A DNA stretch of 32,023 nt, taken from NCBI GenBank assembly GCA_023247255.1, contig JAHFGV010000026.1, positions 1 to 32,023 on the forward strand, in the 5' to 3' direction. The notes under the pieces are model-generated. The model saw only the letters and a program-made list of their open reading frames with translations, searched no databases and was not told the DNA's origin. The position numbers and the translations under genes were made by a program. This DNA is from Candidatus Omnitrophota bacterium (lineage in GTDB: Bacteria; Omnitrophota; Gorgyraeia; Aquiviventales; Aquiviventaceae). Below, in pieces: positions 30,111-32,023 of the stretch; the stretch's first letter is position 1; every line of letters starts with the position of its first letter.

Positions 30111-32023
30111 TGCTTGATGGCAAAGGGGATGCCGTACTCCTTCTCACCGGAATAACACCTCACAATAAACCCTTTGAGCCCTCCCTCCCGCTCAGCATAG
30201 CGCTTCAAATCTCCGGATGAAATATGGATTTCAGAACTTCCTGCAGGGAGTAGCTCTATTCTCCAAAGTCTGCCTGTAGATTCCAAATTTTCGATGTTAT
30301 TACCGTGTACCGACATCACCGAAGGACTAGTTATCGCCGTGACTATACCAACAGCAGCCTCGCGTGTTTCAAGATGAATGATGATTTCCTCAAATGGGCT
30401 TAGATCAACGAGCTCGTCGAACAAAAGCTCGGCCAATCCTCCTGGCTGTAAGGTCTCCTTAAAGAATTTCTCTGGTTCGGAAAATGGGTCAATCGAGCCG
30501 TCTTCAGAAATCCCCCCTGTGTGAATTCCTAGCAGAGTAAGACGATAGCGGTAATAATAAAGACTGTTGAATACCCGTGGGAGATCGGGAAATTGTCTCC
30601 TGGTATTGCCAAGCCAGGGGATCACAATAGATTCTCGATCCGGCTTGACTGTTTGTGGCGGCTGTGGCACAGCCCTCGATGGCTGAAGCTGCTCTGGAGG
30701 AATGATCTCAATGCTGATCGGTGGAGGCTCTTCTTTCTCAGGGAGAGAGATCCTTTTTGTCACTTCCTGTTGAAGCCTCGCTCGCATGGCTTCTTCAATG
30801 GGAATTGGGCTAGGTCGAAAAAGCAAGAGGGCAACTGCAACGACAGTAGCCGGCAGAGCCAATTTAATCGTTTCCTGAGTGACCGTAAGCCAGCTTGCTC
30901 GAATCTGTCTCACTCCCTGCTTTATCCTACCCAGCCAGCCTGTCTGGCGCTTCAATATGCTTGGGCTGTGCACACGAAGAGCAACTAGAGGACGCATGAT
31001 GAATAGGGCACTCGTTGTCAGAAGGGTTACTAGAGCAAGGAGTCGAGGAGGCCACCAGACAAGAGGCGCTTCAATAAACTCAAGATAGGCCAGCAGCCAT
31101 CCAGAGACAGCAGCGATCACAAAGGCAATGCCCATCCCAGAGAACTTCCGCATCTCGGATCGGATCTGCTCGCGCAGCGGTCGACTCACAAATTCCCGTC
31201 CCTGGAATACAAAATCACGCAGAACCTCGTATTTCCTGAGCAGTCCTCCTCCCACCCGTTCGACTTTGCGCTTGAACGCCTCTGGAAAAACCATGTAGGT
31301 GGCAAAGAGATCCGCGGCCTCTTCATCTCGACTGACGAAGGAATACCCAGTCAAAATGGACCAGGGCTTCGTGGAATCGAAGACCTCTATCTCATCCGTC
31401 AGGAAATCCCCGAAGAGCCAGATGATCATGCGGTTGACAAGGCCTCCTGTTATGAACGAAACAAGACCTCCGATGAGCAAAGTGCAGACTAAACCCAGAA
31501 TGAAGAGGGGACCACCGATTGGTAAAAATACGCTAAGAAACGCTGCGGTGAGCGGCACTGCAAACAGCGTGGAGAGGGCAAGCTCCAGAGCCAGGACAAA
31601 CAGTGCTCCCCACACCCGTTCCCGTGGATTGATGGAACGCCAGGACTCACGTGAAATGGCACTCATGGCATCCGGGTGATGTTCCATCACCACATGGCCG
31701 AGCTCATGCGCAAAGACCCATTGAAACGCGGCGCGATGGGGCATCAGCACGGCATTGAGGTGAGAGCCGCCGCTCACATGCCCCCCGACGCCAGCCAACA
31801 AAAATCCAAGGCTTCTATACCAAGGAACCAATCGAATTCGCGAAAGGCCGCTGCGGTCATCATCGGAAAGGCGCCTGAGCATGATCAGTATGTCTTCGAG
31901 ATATTCGACCGATGCCCATTGCCAGCCGATAAACTTTTTATCCTCCATCCGCCACCCCAGTAATTCATTAATCGTTTGTGCAAGCCGTCGTTTCTCTGCG
32001 AGCCGTGGGATGAGCCACCCCGG
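30062..32023 (-). CDS. Membrane zinc peptidase-like protein, 5' end outside the window
   Basis: The frame is open from the right edge: 25 codons precede the track's Met (PGWLIPRLAEKRRLAQTINE), so the gene begins outside the window. A gluzincin motif FAHELGHVVMEHHP lies about 80 residues after that Met, and a possible third ligand is in SRDEEAADLFATYMVFP. Two hydrophobic segments (ALFVLALELALSTLFAVPLT; FILGLVCTLLIGGLVSFITG) separate them, as in M48-like peptidases. Further helices follow (FVIAAVSGWLLAYLEFI; LLALVTLLTTSALFIMRPLV; LALPATVVAVALLLF). The last ~230 residues (from PIPIEEAMRARLQQEV) are a soluble domain I do not recognise. The extreme 3' end is duplicated on the far side of vapBC. 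Confidence 0.75.
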   Translation of the reverse strand, partial: PGWLIPRLAEKRRLAQTINELLGWRMEDKKFIGWQWASVEYLEDILIMLRRLSDDDRSGLSRIRLVPWYRSLGFLLAGVGGHVSGGSHLNAVLMPHRAAFQWVFAHELGHVVMEHHPDAMSAISRESWRSINPRERVWGALFVLALELALSTLFAVPLTAAFLSVFLPIGGPLFILGLVCTLLIGGLVSFITGGLVNRMIIWLFGDFLTDEIEVFDSTKPWSILTGYSFVSRDEEAADLFATYMVFPEAFKRKVERVGGGLLRKYEVLRDFVFQGREFVSRPLREQIRSEMRKFSGMGIAFVIAAVSGWLLAYLEFIEAPLVWWPPRLLALVTLLTTSALFIMRPLVALRVHSPSILKRQTGWLGRIKQGVRQIRASWLTVTQETIKLALPATVVAVALLLFRPSPIPIEEAMRARLQQEVTKRISLPEKEEPPPISIEIIPPEQLQPSRAVPQPPQTVKPDRESIVIPWLGNTRRQFPDLPRVFNSLYYYRYRLTLLGIHTGGISEDGSIDPFSEPEKFFKETLQPGGLAELLFDELVDLSPFEEIIIHLETREAAVGIVTAITSPSVMSVHGNNIENLESTGRLWRIELLPAGSSEIHISSGDLKRYAEREGGLKGFIVRCYSGEKEYGIPFAIKQVEFVKKRVPLNDGSR

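Noticed and set aside
1-32023. tRNA or rRNA genes
   Set aside because: I scanned for TTCGAATC-like loops, CCA ends and rRNA cores and saw none that fold convincingly; an automated tRNA search would be decisive.

Overview
The window reads as a chromosomal segment of a Nitrospira-like bacterium (phylum Nitrospirota). This is an inference from moderately high GC, the gene set and the style of the proteins; no marker gene is present to prove it. Nearly all genes lie on the minus strand. The exceptions are a large GH94-like glycoside phosphorylase/hydrolase gene and a VapBC module.

Layout. 1-6.3 kb: a broken SnoaL-like secreted protein, a secreted EHGG-repeat protein coupled to a transglutaminase-like protein, a SAM methyltransferase, a DoxX membrane protein, and a pair made of a TPR/outer-membrane-barrel protein and a secreted Gly/Thr-rich low-complexity protein. 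6.4-12.6 kb: an accessory island with an AbrB-Doc toxin-antitoxin pair whose antitoxin is fused to a GIY-YIG nuclease and whose toxin is frameshifted, recQ, a cyclase-like orphan, BrnT/BrnA, a TIR/deoxyribosyltransferase-like gene, an hsdR relic and several decayed repeats. 12.5-14.5 kb: pirin, a DUF1579 protein and a VOC-family relic. 14.5-23.5 kb: a complete Bat/MoxR operon running moxR, DUF58 protein, a BatD/DUF4381-like membrane protein, batA, batB, batC, batD, batE. 23.5-28.3 kb: a small membrane ORF, an isoprenylcysteine-methyltransferase-like membrane protein and the divergent GH94-like gene. 28.3-32 kb: a wrecked HEPN/MNT module, an intact VapBC module between direct repeats, and a membrane zinc peptidase that runs off the right edge.

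The MoxR ATPase, DUF58 protein and BatA-E form the usual envelope-associated VWA/ATPase chaperone-like system. Overlapping start/stop codons or short gaps join most of its genes. The four long gaps in that operon each hold repetitive DNA.

The most striking feature is the load of short, often palindromic repeats, at least ten families, several inserted inside reading frames. A 130-bp element occurs three times at exactly equal length (15256, 24421, 25411). Each copy lies inside a coding sequence, together they are read in three different frames or strands, and all stay open. A separate 99-bp element with perfect 14-bp terminal inverted repeats and an inner 10-bp hairpin lies in frame inside recQ. 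This resembles the protein-coding palindromic elements known from Rickettsia and is my candidate for the undescribed system. A second theme is a GIY-YIG gene family that has left 5'-end fragments at three other sites and has run into a toxin-antitoxin operon.
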